From contig SJRY01000194.1 of assembly GCA_011319805.1 (NCBI GenBank), forward strand, positions 1 through 64,000: a DNA stretch of 64,000 nucleotides, given 5' to 3'. This DNA is from Macrocybe gigantea. Lineage: Eukaryota > Basidiomycota > Agaricomycetes > Agaricales > Callistosporiaceae. The first letter of the stretch is position 1. Every line of letters begins with the position of its first letter. The notes under the pieces were generated by a model that had not been told where the DNA came from, ran no database searches, and was given only the letters and a program-made list of their open reading frames with translations. Of the stretch, positions 46,332-57,004 are shown in pieces. Both the position numbers and the translations under genes were made by a program.

Positions 46332-46604
46332 TGTTGGACGTAGGCAGGGACTGAAGGGGTGCGTGAATATGGAAATCTAAATGTATAGCCTCAGTGTGTC
46401 TGGTAGGACCACTGAGTATGTGATGTAAGTACCTAAATGTATACTACAAGGTACTTCAGTAAGGAATAGAAAATAAATAAATATACGGGACTCACGCCTC
46501 AGTGTGTCTGGTAGGACCACTGAGGCGGGCAACCAGAAGCGAGTGAAATTTTCTAGCCCACTTACATAACATGTTGAGGCAGGAGCTCAACTCAACCTCC
46601 AACA
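46332..46604 (-). repeat. Copia 5' LTR with internal extra sequence
   Basis: It runs TGTTGGACGTAGGC to CTCAACCTCCAACA. It holds a repeated CCTCAGTGTGTCTGGTAGGA block about 105 bp apart, absent from the 165 bp partner. Confidence 0.8.
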
Positions 46605-46807
46605 ATATACATTACAGTACTCAAGCATGGACCATGGGTTGCACAATGCTGTGGACTGTGGATGAGTAAGACTGGAAGGAGATGACTCAGAATGACTAGG
46701 GAAGTGAAATGACTTGATGGCTGTGCACTGTGCAGCATGATGGGGGAGACAAGGGATATGGGAAAGATAAGATAAGAAATTGAATGGTCCTTTGGGCGAT
46801 GTCTGTG
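46605..46807 (-). repeat. Family B LTR fragment, truncated
   Basis: This matches the last two thirds of the reversed B LTR (ATATACATTACAGTAC to GATGTCTGTGACA), with many CpG losses. The first ~115 bp are missing at the Copia border and are not found at the other Copia border. Confidence 0.85.
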
Positions 46808-46979
46808 ACAGTTTGAAATGTTTATGCATAGTGTCAAATATCATGGGAATGAGGGTTGCTGAGTGAAAGATGTGCTCCAGCAGAAGCATAACAATGTTCA
46901 GAGATGGCCTGAAGGCCTGAACTCTTGACTCGGTTTGCTTCAGGGCAAGATGTTCTTTACTAATCATACATCATAGCCG

Positions 46980-47165
46980 CTTGCTGTGGACGCGCATTGT
47001 TTACGTAACATGCAGCATGTGACCACCATAGTGACTTCCTCTTTTGGTTCAACTCGACGCCATGTGTTGTGGCCCATCGAGTGTAAAGAAAACATGTCCA
47101 CAACGCTGCATTATTCATTTAATCCGACTACCACCATCTCATCGCAGTCAATAAACCGGTGTCAT
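46980..47165 (+). pseudogene. FunK1 5'-end remnant (promoter plus N-terminus)
   Basis: The segment CATTGTTTACGTAACATG and the following ATG frame (MSTTLHYSFNPTTTISSQ) resemble the promoter and start of the FunK1 gene at 8764 (MPSMLYHSIGSVSTTATIS). No kinase sequence follows. I read it as the leftover of a third FunK1 gene. Confidence 0.5.
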
Positions 47166-48627
47166 CTCCCTCGAAATAATTTTAGAATCTCGGTAAGACT
47201 TGAATATAGGGTCGACGATGAACTCAGAGATATCGAATTTAATCTCGCATGGGCCACCAAGTGGCATGTACGAGTCCTTACACACTATCTGACACGCCAC
47301 GTAATCACGTGGGTCCCATTGTGCTACTGCCAGCCTGTGCACTAAAGCATTTCCGACCACTCCGTGGCACGGACGATAATCATCCCACTATCCCACTAAT
47401 AACTTGACTATCGATCTTCCTCTTCGGTCCCACAGACAACGGTACCCTCCAATGGCAGTCGACCGAAAAACCCGCCGCTGCATACACTTATTCTGCCACT
47501 TCAAGGTGAACGAAGGCTCGTATGACGACAGCGGTATGCATGTGCCCCCCTCCATGCAAATTAGAGTATCGGTGGCATCATCGAAAAGACAAGCCGTGGC
47601 ATGTATTTGAAAGTGAATCTGTCTGCAAACGATAAATGAGAGTCGCGTTTGATTGACGTGCCATCAGACTTTGATGTGCAACAAAGACTTTGACACTGGC
47701 AATGAAACTGACTGACTGACTGAATTCGGTGTTGCCAATTCACCACTGTGTTACATAATCAGGTTCGTTTGCAGTGTTGAATATGAGAAAGGATATGCAA
47801 TATCTTGAGCAGGACAACGTCGAAAATGGAAGACACTGAGTTTAAAAAAATCGAAAAGCGATATAAAGACAAGGGAACGATTAAATTAGCAGCAACGTAT
47901 GTCTACTTCCCCACAGGCATCATGTCAGTGAGTACAATTTTGCGATATCAGTGCACTAGATGAATGACGCTAGTAATAGAGCAAACGCCTGAGTAAAAAA
48001 CATACGGATCGAACGTTGACATCTGCGCGTGAAGAAAAGTCACTTGCAACGAAGCAGGTAGTCAACAACGAGTGAATCAATAGGAAAAACAAAGGCACAC
48101 ACAAGGACATGAGAAAATCGGTCCTGATAGCAAGCTTGGCAGGTAGACAGAGCAAAAAAACACATATAGAGACCACTCAGAGTAAAGTTTTGGTACGAGA
48201 GGCACTGGGCAAGACAAAGATAGGTGATGTTTTCAAAGAGAGTAAGTAAATGAAGATGTACAGCGCAATGGGCTCGAAGTCCAAGAGAGACAGACCGACT
48301 GGAGCTAGGAAGGAGTTCAAAATAGCTACTCCGTAGGAAACACTAACAAGAAGGAGGGATACGTGAGTTAGTAAATTTGATAAAAAAAAAAAAAAAAAAA
48401 AAATTACACATAGAGTAAGGCATGGAAGAGCATCTGAAAAAGCAACAATCAGTATGGACGATAACAATAGCCTCACCAGAAATAAAGACGTACAAGCGTG
48501 GACAGTAAACACGGAATACGTCGGTGAATAGCAACGCGGAATATCGTACAAGTTCATGGAAGGGGTAGGGCACAAGGCAAAAAAGGATTAGATTACCTTG
48601 CATGCTTATGCAAGGTATCTACCTGTA
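47166..48627. other. No gene recognised; contains an A23 tract
   Basis: There are only weak overlapping frames. A run of 23 A lies at 48382-48404. A hydrophobic minus-strand frame at 48177-48575 owes its Phe run to this tract and is not convincing. Confidence 0.4.
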
Positions 48628-49860
48628 CAGTCCCCTTGCAAAAGTTTTGCAACATGTAAATAAATAAAAACATGCTCTTGAAAGAATTCATTTTTACACC
48701 ACCACAACTCTATGCTATGTAATCTAGTACTTGGTAGATCCACCTTTGGCCTCTATAACATCTTTTACCCTGTCTGGCATGCTTCCAACTAAAGTATTTA
48801 TCAATTCCAAGTCCAGTTTTGCCCACTCTGCCTGAAGCATACTCCACAATTCATCCACATTCTGAGGAAGAGTTGGCCTGCTATTGATCCTACTTTTGAG
48901 CAGAATCCAAACATGTTCAATGGGATTGAGGTCTGGAGACTGTGCTGGGTGAGGGAGAATGACCATGTTCTGATTTTTTCGCCATTCTTGTGAAGCCTTG
49001 GTGTGGTGAATAGGGGCCCCATCTTCCATGACTGCTACCTGCCCTCTCTCTTCACTTAGCTCCTCATAGATATCCCAAAGGGGACCAGAAAGGATTAATC
49101 TGATATAATCTGACCCCTTTCTGGCATCCTTTGGGATTCTAATAAGGGGACCAAGCCTCCCATGTGCCATACACCCCCAAATCATCAAACTTTGCCTTTC
49201 TGACTTGAAAGTTGGAGTGAGACACTTCTTGTCATACTTCTCTCCAGGTCTCCTGCACACCCAGACCACCCTAGAGTTTTTCCCAATCTCCACAGATGAC
49301 TCATCTGTCCAAATCATCCGGTTCCAGTCCTCACTCCCCCAACCCTGGTGTTCCTTCGCCCATACAAGCCATGCCTTCTGATGCTCAGGCTTGAGATAAG
49401 GTTTCTTGGCTGCAACATGTCCTTTCATGCCTAAATGATTGCTGATAGCCCTCCTAACAGTGTCTGGATGGACAGGATTGTCTCGAGAGGTGTTGACATT
49501 TTGGGTGAGCTCGGAGAGAGTTTGGCGTCTGTTTCCATCTAGAGAAACTTTGAGATGTCATATGGACTGCTCATCTAGCTTGGGTGGTCTACCCAAGCAT
49601 GGGATATCATCAAAATGACCTCGGGTATCATAGTATTTGAGAATGCGAAAAATGGTGCTGCGGTCCCTTCCAACAAAAGTGGCAATATCTTGAATTGGCA
49701 TATTTTCTTTGGATTTGTGATAGATGAGGGATCGCAGCTCTGGTGATGTGTTTTTGGTTCCAGGTGTCTTAGGCATGGTAGGTGGGGTATGGGCAGGTGT
49801 AGAGAGTAATTTTTATTTATTGTTTACACGTGATGTTGCAAAACTTTTGCAAGGGTACTG
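48628..49860 (-). mobile_element. Tc1/mariner-type DNA transposon, 1.23 kb
   Basis: Inverted ends read CAGTCCCCTTGCAAAAGT at the left and the complement CAGTACCCTTGCAAAAGT at the right, continuing TTTGCAAC, about 26 bp with one mismatch. TA flanks both sides (48626-48627 and 49861-49862), the Tc1 target duplication. One transposase frame fills it. Confidence 0.92.
48724..49776 (-). pseudogene. Tc1-like transposase with a single stop
   Basis: The frame is 350 codons. The N-terminal helix-turn-helix reads MPIQDIATFVGRDRSTIFRI and GRPPKLDEQSI. The DDE domain has WTDESSVEIG (first Asp), VMEDGAPIHH (second Asp) and SPDLNPIEHVW (Glu). A lone TGA at 49558-49560, where CGA would fit, separates the DNA-binding part from the catalytic part. 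No indel was seen, so it is very recently disabled or the stop is polymorphic. Confidence 0.9.
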
Positions 49861-49862
49861 TA

Positions 49863-50561
49863 CATGACAAACAATCTGCCAGAACAAACAAACAGCAGCC
49901 AATCAGCGACCAGTTCCTCCCTTCCTGCCTTTCCACTGCCTTTCTCACTTCCAACACCACGTCCGTGATACAAAATAAATATTTAGAATAGGCTATTGTT
50001 GGCCAGTCGTTCTCTGGTGTTTTTGTCGAGTGCCTTTAACCGTTCGTCCTCTGCCAGTAAATTCAACTCGTGCACTGCCTGCAGATTCGTCTCATCAAAC
50101 GGTCACAGCAACCATATGGTATCTGGACCGCGTCCACGCGATGGTGTGACATACAGGTTGAACAAGGTAAGGCCACCACCTACCGGTGGTGGAGCAATGT
50201 CGATGATGGCCTGTTCCAGTGTTTGTCCTTGTGTGCTTGGTTTGGCTGGACAGCATGCAAGGTATCGCCGGCCAACGCCGGCGCTTTTTCATAATCATAG
50301 CTACATAAACCAAAACAAAACAAGGCCCGAAAGAGCGAACAATGACGCAGGGTCTGTTTATATCCCACGCTCGAAACAATGCAACGTAACTGTGTACAAA
50401 CAAGCTGGAGTTCCTCCCCGCATATTGCAGATGATTAGAACGAGCCTTTCTAAAGAAAGGACTCGTAATGCATCCAGTACGAATTTCCATTCAATCTCAT
50501 CTTCAACGACAGAGCTTGACTATCCTGAATCCAAGCCGTCAAGGGAACACCAGCATTACAA
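49863..50561. other. Upstream region of FunK1-2
   Basis: No recognised product, although a 189-codon plus-strand frame (49996-50565) crosses it. A GC-rich 7-bp-stem hairpin (CGCCGGC-CAAC-GCCGGCG) lies at 50266-50283. It probably holds the promoter and 5' UTR of the kinase. Confidence 0.4.
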
Positions 50562-52591
50562 ATGAATAACGGAAGCAAGACGTCACAATTTGGCGGTGTG
50601 GCATCCGTCAATGATGCCATTGCACTCGACGCTCGATTCCGAGTTTACCACAATTGCCATGATAACCTTACCATTGATGAATTTCTGGCCCAGCATGTGC
50701 TTTGTCGGGACGGTCTCCCAGATCCGCCTGCTTTGAACACGACTGGCTTTTTTGCTGCCATAGATCCACCGCTATCTGACGAGGCCATGCATGACTCTTT
50801 GGTGAGTGGATGCCTTTCGTGTCTACAGGGTTTTCAACATCATATTTACATATCTATCAGATTTCCGGGTTGACAAAGCTTGTCGAAGACTTCCCCATTG
50901 GTTGTCGTCCTCGTTTTCAGAAGAGGGACAGCACACGTTCCGTGAACGCCCTCCACTCATCTCATCATAATAGGTTTCCCGAGACAGACAATACTAGTAC
51001 CCGTATCTGGAATCAGGTCATGATTGTTTCAGAGGCCTACCAGGTACAGGATCCCATCGATGCAAATGGACTTTGTAAACCTGGTTCCCCCTATCTACGA
51101 ATCCGAGCACAGCTGTTGAAAAATGCGCTCGACCTTTTGAAACTGCATAAGAGCAGTTATCTGTTCATCCTAGGAATTTATGGCCCCACATTTCGTATCT
51201 TCCGTTTCGACCGATTCGGTGTCATCTCGTCTATCGCAGTCGATTATGTCACATCGCCACAGATGCTACGCAAGTTTCTCTGGCTCCTTGTTCAGCGCCA
51301 GAAAGACAGATCCGAGGCCTTCTCGGATCATCGCTTGGCCAATGTCTCCTGTATGTTCGTTGCCTTTCGATGCTTTGGTTATTTAATTGAACTTTCCACA
51401 GTCACACAGGACCTCGATCTGGGGACAGGTGTCAAGTGCTTCACGTCCGAAAGTCTGTCCCATTCCGATGGGCATTTCAGTCGCGCGTCTGGCGTCTCCA
51501 CAACCCTCATCCGTCACACCAAACAGATCTATGTCTTGAAGGACCCGTTCCATGGGCGGACTCGCATCGGCGAAGGATATTCGCATGTTCAAAAGATGAT
51601 TCAAGACGAGCTTGGCGATTTAATCTCCGAGCATGTCTCTGGTCTGACCAATCATACTGGAACGTGTAATTTGGCCTTGCACGATAGCGATGGGGAAAAG
51701 TGTGGCCTTATTACGAAGACAGGTCAGCGTAAGGAGGTAGCCGCCAAGACGCGCAAGGCTTCGCACTTCAACCGCCATCATATAAGGACGTTGTCGTGCT
51801 TCATTGGTCGAAAGCTGACAAGTTTTGAGAGCACAAAACAGTTGGTGATGGCTTTGCGTGACGTTATCGTTGGTCAGTCCGATAGATACCTTTTACTTTG
51901 ACAACGTACTCATTAGTTTCCTAGGACTTGTCATCGCCCATCGTTATGGAGTAGTCCACCGAGATGTTAGCGTCACCAACATCTTGCTGCACGAGCACAA
52001 GCCTGGCGGGTTTTTATGCGATTTTGACCATACTGCCATCCGCATCTCAGCGAAATCCAAACCTGAGCTACTTGAAGAATATATAATCCAAGAGATGAGA
52101 GGCAGAATAGTGAGTGGACTTTTCTACTTATCGCCATCTTTCTCAACCGCATCCTGAAGGGGACTTGGTCCTTTGTGGCTGTAGACTTTTTGAAAGGCCA
52201 CAAAGTGTATCACCGACTCCGACACAACCTAGAGTCTGTTTATTGGGTTCTGATATGGTGTCTCCTTCGGCATACTACCCATAACCACAGTCGTGGCAAG
52301 GGTACCGCCCAATGGTTGTTCGACGAGCCCAAACCCTATTATCTTTGTATGAAGAAAAAGGATTGGGTCGATGACCACGTCTTGCCAATCCCGGAAAATG
52401 CACCTCTCACGGAATTACTTGCGGATCTTCGCCCGTTGATCTATGACAACATCCATGCGCGACCAATGAATAAACCGGAAATGGAGCTCACTCGGAAGAT
52501 GCTGGAGGTTATAAATAAAGCTCTCGTCGGCGATTGGCCTCCCAATGACTCGAGCATTCCATACCGAGCTCCGCTGAACGCGTCAGCATAG
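50562..52591 (+). CDS. FunK1-type fungal protein kinase, shorter paralogue
   Basis: The exons are 50562-50801, 50861-51350, 51402-51872, 51925-52109 and 52160-52591, giving 605 aa with all phases consistent. Four of its introns match those of the 8764 gene. The catalytic loop VVHRDVSVTN has HRD at 412-414 and Asn 419; the DFG equivalent is DFD at 433-435. LGIYGPTFRIFRFDRFG and LESVYWVLIWCLLRH are shared. Compared with the paralogue it lacks the ~110-residue N-terminal extension, a ~74-residue block between the FunK1 N-part and the kinase core with its intron, and the basic C-terminal tail. It is still open throughout. Confidence 0.85.
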
Positions 52592-52937
52592 ACACTCAGG
52601 GGAAGAATTGGTGCGCAGCAGAGACGTCTCACCTTTAGTCGTATTCCGTTCAATGTACACAAGGAAGCCAGGGACGAGGCAGAGAAGGTTTATCTATAAT
52701 TCTACGTAGTAGGATGTTAGTTTGCGACATTGCTCTTTGTGCAGCGTGGTGCTCGGGCTCCGACCTTTCAAACGAAATCCGCGCAATATATTACAAAAAG
52801 TAGCAGCCCACGTAAAATATATCAAGTCAAGACAGCAACGAATGGAGGGTGTCAACAGAGACAGGCACACAAAGAAACCATGCGGTTGGTAAATTCCAGA
52901 GTTTCGACTCTGAATAAGGACTACAAAGGCAAGTAAA
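52592..52937. other. 3' region between FunK1-2 and PEX13
   Basis: No gene was recognised. The two genes converge here. Confidence 0.4.
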
Positions 52938-54111
52938 TCAGTCAACCTTCTTCGCTTCTTCAGGCCGCCTTCGTTGGAGGACTTCGACCCATTTTTTGGG
53001 AAACCACCCTTCCCTACCATCGCGCGTGCGCCTTTCCACCAATCGCTCTCGACTTCTGTCCTCGGGTCGACTCCATGCCCGTCCGCGGATCGACCTTGGC
53101 CATGATGGCGACGATCTCGTTCTCCTTGAGCGCAAGCTCGTTCGAATTCGTCGGCGCAAATGGGTATAGCGCACGGGCGAACGTGAGCTGAGATGGGTCG
53201 AGGGGCGGCAGCTGCCCGTTCGGGCCAGGGACGAGGTGGCCAGCCGCTGCAGCCTGCGCCTGTGCGCGTTCGTTGAGGAGTCTGATGAGCTTGGACATGG
53301 CGTAGGGCACGCCGAAGATGGCGAGGAGGAAAATGATGATCGGCTTCTTGCTGGTTTTGGGCGGGGGTGGAGTCATGGGACCTTGCACGGGCTTGCCATT
53401 GATGAATTCTCTAAACTCGTGATTCAGGCCACCCGAGCTCGATCGTCCGGTGATCAGTTCTCGCAGCCATCTGAGGAGCCCAAAGAGACCTAGGACGCTG
53501 CCGAGCGCGTTTCGGAGCTGCCCTAGTTGGTCGGCGACGCCGACCATGGCGAAGAAAGATGAATGTGTGGCCATGAACGTAGATTCCAGCATCTGTGCAA
53601 GGCCGGTAAAAGTTTGAACAATCGAATGGAGGAGCGCGAATGTGTTCTGGGTCGTCGCTTCGAGGGTCTGCGTCAATGACGGGTTGGTCGGGTCCATGGG
53701 CATTCCGTTGGGTCCTAGTAGGCCTCCCATACCCATACCCATTCCTCCATAGCCGCCGTACCCCATACCACCATACGTGCCCATGCCGTATGTTCCGACG
53801 CCGCCGTACGACCCCATGCCCATACCGCCATATCCTCCGTACATCGACCCATACGAACCCAGTCCTCCATATCCATACGAGCCTAACCGAGAATACGGCG
53901 ACGTTCCATACGTTGAATAGGGAGAAGTCATCGACGACGATGCTATTGTAGGGGGACGATCAGGTACGGCGGGGGGGTGTGAGGAGGGGCCTGCGGTCGC
54001 GGTTGTTGTGGAAGGCGCCGGGGATGACGCTAACGTTGTGCTTGTCGCCGTCGACGGTGACGCTGTGGCTACTGGACCATTCCTTTCCCAAGGTTTGGGC
54101 GGCGAGACCAT
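52938..54111 (-). CDS. PEX13: Peroxin 13 (PEX13), peroxisomal import docking protein
   Basis: PEX13 is a peroxisomal membrane protein that docks the import receptors with PEX14 through its SH3 domain. I start at MVSPPKPWERNG (54111), the usual PEX13 beginning, not at the ATG 33 nt upstream. A Gly/Tyr/Met-rich repeat region (GGYGGMGMGSYGG-like) spans about residues 70-135. A membrane domain (SFFAMVGVADQLGQLRNALG; PIIIFLLAIFGVPYAMSKLI) follows, then a C-terminal SH3 from about residue 309 (FARALYPFAPTNSNELALKE and GREGWFPKKWVEVL). The SH3 is split by two single-base losses, near 53071 (GAGTCGACC; GAGGTC expected) and near 53028 (GGCGCACG; one C missing). No intron was found. The gene is normally essential for peroxisomes, so these are probably sequence errors. 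Confidence 0.85.
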
Positions 54112-55081
54112 GGTTTGCGTGAACGAGGCGGGGAAGAGTGTCACGTTTCTTGAAACCGAGTAGCGTGATTGTCATGTCACACTCCCGGTTATCGGCTACA
54201 GGCAAAACCGGCTGACACTGTACTCTTGCACATCTACACGCCAATATCGCGCAAAGATTCTTTAATCCTCGTCGATATGCAAGAATATCTTTCAACCGAC
54301 CTCCAAATTAAATCAGTCTCTCGACGCCAAATGCTTTTGCTAGCACAATGACTAGAGGACAGAGCAACCAAGTTGCGCTTAAACACATTGACGTGGAGAG
54401 CGTCGATATCTACGCAATATCGATCATTAACACAATCGTGCTTTGGCAGAGGGAGAAAATCTAGCTATTCCGAGGAAGACAATCTCTTTGAACTGGTGCA
54501 AAAATATCACCAGGCTGGTTCCATAGAGCATCCGCACCCTCGATATGTCAATATACATCGCTTCGCATCATGAATTTCTCGATTTCCACACTCTGCATTC
54601 CGTCGGGGCCGTGGAATGTTTCTGGGCTTTCAGCAATCGGGGGTGGTGTCAAAACTGCCTCCCCAGCTTGCCAATCGCTCCTAGTTCAACTATCGAATAG
54701 TCGCGGAGATGGGAATTCACAGGCTCCTCGCCAGAGACGCTGGTTTTACATTGCAGGGCATCGTAGAATCGGCTCAGTCGTGACCAGGGCACGCTGTCGC
54801 CATCGCAGTTCAGAGACTTGTATGGTTGTCACTCAGAATGGCCCATGAATAGCCGCGTCTGCGGTGCCAGATTCTCTCGGCCGTCGCAAGTGAGACAGGT
54901 ATGTCAGGATTTTGCTGTATTTGATACACACTGGTGTGCCTCTTCATATTATCGTGAACTCTATCCTTCATGGCAATATTCCGTTGTCCGAATTGTCCAA
55001 TACGAAGTGCTAATGCAAGTCCTCTAAACCTATTACTCATAGCTCTAATCGACGTCTGGTATGTGCTGTAGGTCCCCCACG
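54112..55081. other. Intergenic, no gene recognised
   Basis: Short frames on both strands around 54570-55040 overlap each other and show no family signal. Confidence 0.4.
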
Positions 55082-56300
55082 TTACAACTCATCCGAACCG
55101 CTATCATAATATAAACAGGGTGTCTCTCGAAATGTGAGATCCAAGGGCAGTCCGCCGAGTCTTAGACTACAAGACTGGCTTCTCCCAGGCTTACACGTCG
55201 TATCTCGCATTCCAAAGAATCCAGTTGCTTCCGCTGAATTGCTAGTGAACGCCATCTTCGTCAGGCCTTTATTTATCCTGGTAACCCATCCCGATGCCCC
55301 GGCAGGATCATGATGTCTGCCGATCTAGGAGTATATGCGGCGTCAAAAGTACAGCAAACGCATAAATAAATGAGAGTACCTGGTCTTGCAGGAAGAATTG
55401 GCTGTGCGACGATATCGCGCTGTCGGCATCTCCTCTGCCATCTCCTCTGCTGCAGTCGCTTGTCGACCTACAAACGCGGAACGGTATATTTTGAAAGAGG
55501 CCGCCTGGAGCATAAACGGCATCCTCGCGGTTTAATCCGATTTGGCGGTTGCTCTCTGGAACATTTAACAGGTAGCAATGTCCGTAACGGATACCGAGAT
55601 CTATTGGACCCCCATCCGCTTCTGGGTAACCGACGTCCGTTTTCCACTGGACAAAATCATCGTTGCGGACTCTGTGGCTGGGAGCGGAAAGATGCTTGTG
55701 TTTGGAGGAGCATCCGCCTCCGTGGTTCGCTGTTCGTCCGTTTTCACTGCGCTGCTCAGATTGCTCAGTACAACGACCGTCGACCATGAAAAGACCCTTG
55801 AGGCAACAACCGCCTTCCCCAGTCCAGATATCGCCGGTCCATTCATGGCCAGGGGCGCAACACTGACAAGACTAGTCAGCCTCGCAATTCACAGTATCTC
55901 ACAACGTGGCGATCTCTCACGAATCCCAGCTCCGCTTCTTCATCTTTCCAGGTGATGGACCAGTCTTCTTGGCAACACTCTGCAGTACGAGTCATCTGCA
56001 CGTTTGGAGTGTTAGGCCGTCGCAGCTCTCCGTCGTGATACGATGAAGTTTCATGCCACATACTGGATGAATGACCTGTGTTCCAGACCTACATTGAAGA
56101 CGGGTGTTTCATGGTTGGAGCGTTCTGGTCGTATGCCGACAGAGACCGCCAGAGTGATTTCCCATTCGTCCATGGGTCGCCCCAAGCGTCTCGTAATGGG
56201 TTCCCAAGATGTCGTGGACGGCTGATCGTGCGCGAGGACGACGAGAGGTGAGACAAGGAGAAAATGTAGAAGGAGGCCCGAATCATCCCGCTGCAGCTGT
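55082..56300 (-). CDS. Secreted Cys-rich protein of unknown family (paralogue of 57005 gene)
   Basis: Supported exons on the minus strand are 55921-55995, 55380-55862 and 55082-55324, with introns of 58 and 55 bp. They align along their length with the 57005 gene: TAECCQEDW / TRLCCPSEQ, CCAPGHEWTG / CCDAGRVYVG, GGCCLKGLFMVDGRC / GRCCNPGQVVRNGEC, RYGHCYLLNVPESNRQIG / KYGRCYRLTFPETGKQLG, LFQNIPFRVCRSTSDC, FFLQDQ, and a C-terminal LTFRETPC. The first exon is not settled: a signal-like LLLHFLLVSPLVVLA lies near 56250-56300, but joining it to an ATG needs a frameshift. It is transcribed divergently from its paralogue. Function is unknown. Confidence 0.6.
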
Positions 56301-56944
56301 TGCTTTGGGAGTGCAAGGTCAATGAACGTTGCGAAGTTCATCGCACGGCTTTAATAACATTGCCCTGCAGGTGGCTAGCTGCTATTCTTTACCATAGCGT
56401 TCACAGTTTACCACGTCACGTTTGCATAGGTTGTCCTCCTACTTGCACACAACGTGGATCAGAAGGTTCTCCGCGATCTTATTTACAAGGTCAGTGGCCT
56501 CTTGGTCTTTTTGCCTCCTGTTAAACACGCGCAGGTCCATGAAAATGAATTTAGGATGAATTCCGCAGTTCATTTAGCTCAATGAATGATACTCGCCGTT
56601 TTCATTGTCTGGCTCCCACTGTCTGGTTCCTTTGTGGTGAGCCGTGAGTCGACGGTTTCCCTTCCCTGAAACTCTGCATATTGACGTCGCGCTGGCACGG
56701 GAGAACGACCACATTGGACGGAGTTAGGATTGGCCATGTGTGCATCCTACTACTGCGACAAGCAGACTGGCATTAACCTTGTCATAACGACTTGCATCGG
56801 GCCATGTGCAAACGTTTCAAAAGCGGCGAAGCTTAAGCCTCGAGGTCCCGAGATCCCTTGCTTTAGCTCTAAAGCGAGGTCGACGCGTTGCCTGAGCCTC
56901 ATTTTGTGACGACAGAGGTCGTCTAGCTCGAACGGCTTCACACA

Positions 56945-56950
56945 TATAAA
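56945..56950 (+). promoter_or_regulatory. TATA box of the 57005 gene
   Basis: TATAAA lies in CACATATAAAGCC, 55 bp before the start codon, leaving a 5' UTR of about 25-30 nt. Confidence 0.55.
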
Positions 56951-57004
56951 GCCTGAGTGCAGATTCACCGTTCCACACCGTCTCCGCCAATTCTACATTG
57001 AACG

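Larger units (their letters stand above)
12947..46604 (-). mobile_element. Ty1/Copia element, decayed; outer host of the retrotransposon nest
   Basis: Terminal copies of one LTR bracket the interval at 12947-13111 and 46332-46604. The Copia's own sequence is only 12947-13577, 37621-40011 and 46174-46604; the rest is later insertions. Order on the minus strand is gag, CCHC, protease and integrase, then a gap where reverse transcriptase should be, then RNase H. The polypurine tract TTGAGGAGGAG precedes the 3' LTR. Flanks ATAT (12943-12946) and ATAT (46605-46608) match only over 4 bp, so the target duplication is doubtful. It is dead: it has stops, changed zinc-knuckle and protease residues, and no RT. 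Confidence 0.85.

Noticed and set aside
48382..48404. A23 tract as the poly(A) tail of a retroposed gene
   Set aside because: No coding or SINE-like body and no target duplication was found next to it.
48177..48603. Long hydrophobic minus-strand frame suggesting a membrane protein
   Set aside because: The Phe run comes from the A23 tract, and no family signal or intron structure supports a gene.
50266..50283. GC-rich hairpin as a regulatory RNA
   Set aside because: The stem is only 7 bp, with no support beyond the inverted repeat; noted with the upstream region only.
49996..50565. 189-codon frame upstream of FunK1-2 as a gene or N-terminal extension
   Set aside because: It does not match the N-terminus of the paralogue and ends just as the kinase start begins in another frame.
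54570..55040. Opposed overlapping frames as a gene pair
   Set aside because: They are shadows of each other, with no recognised motif.
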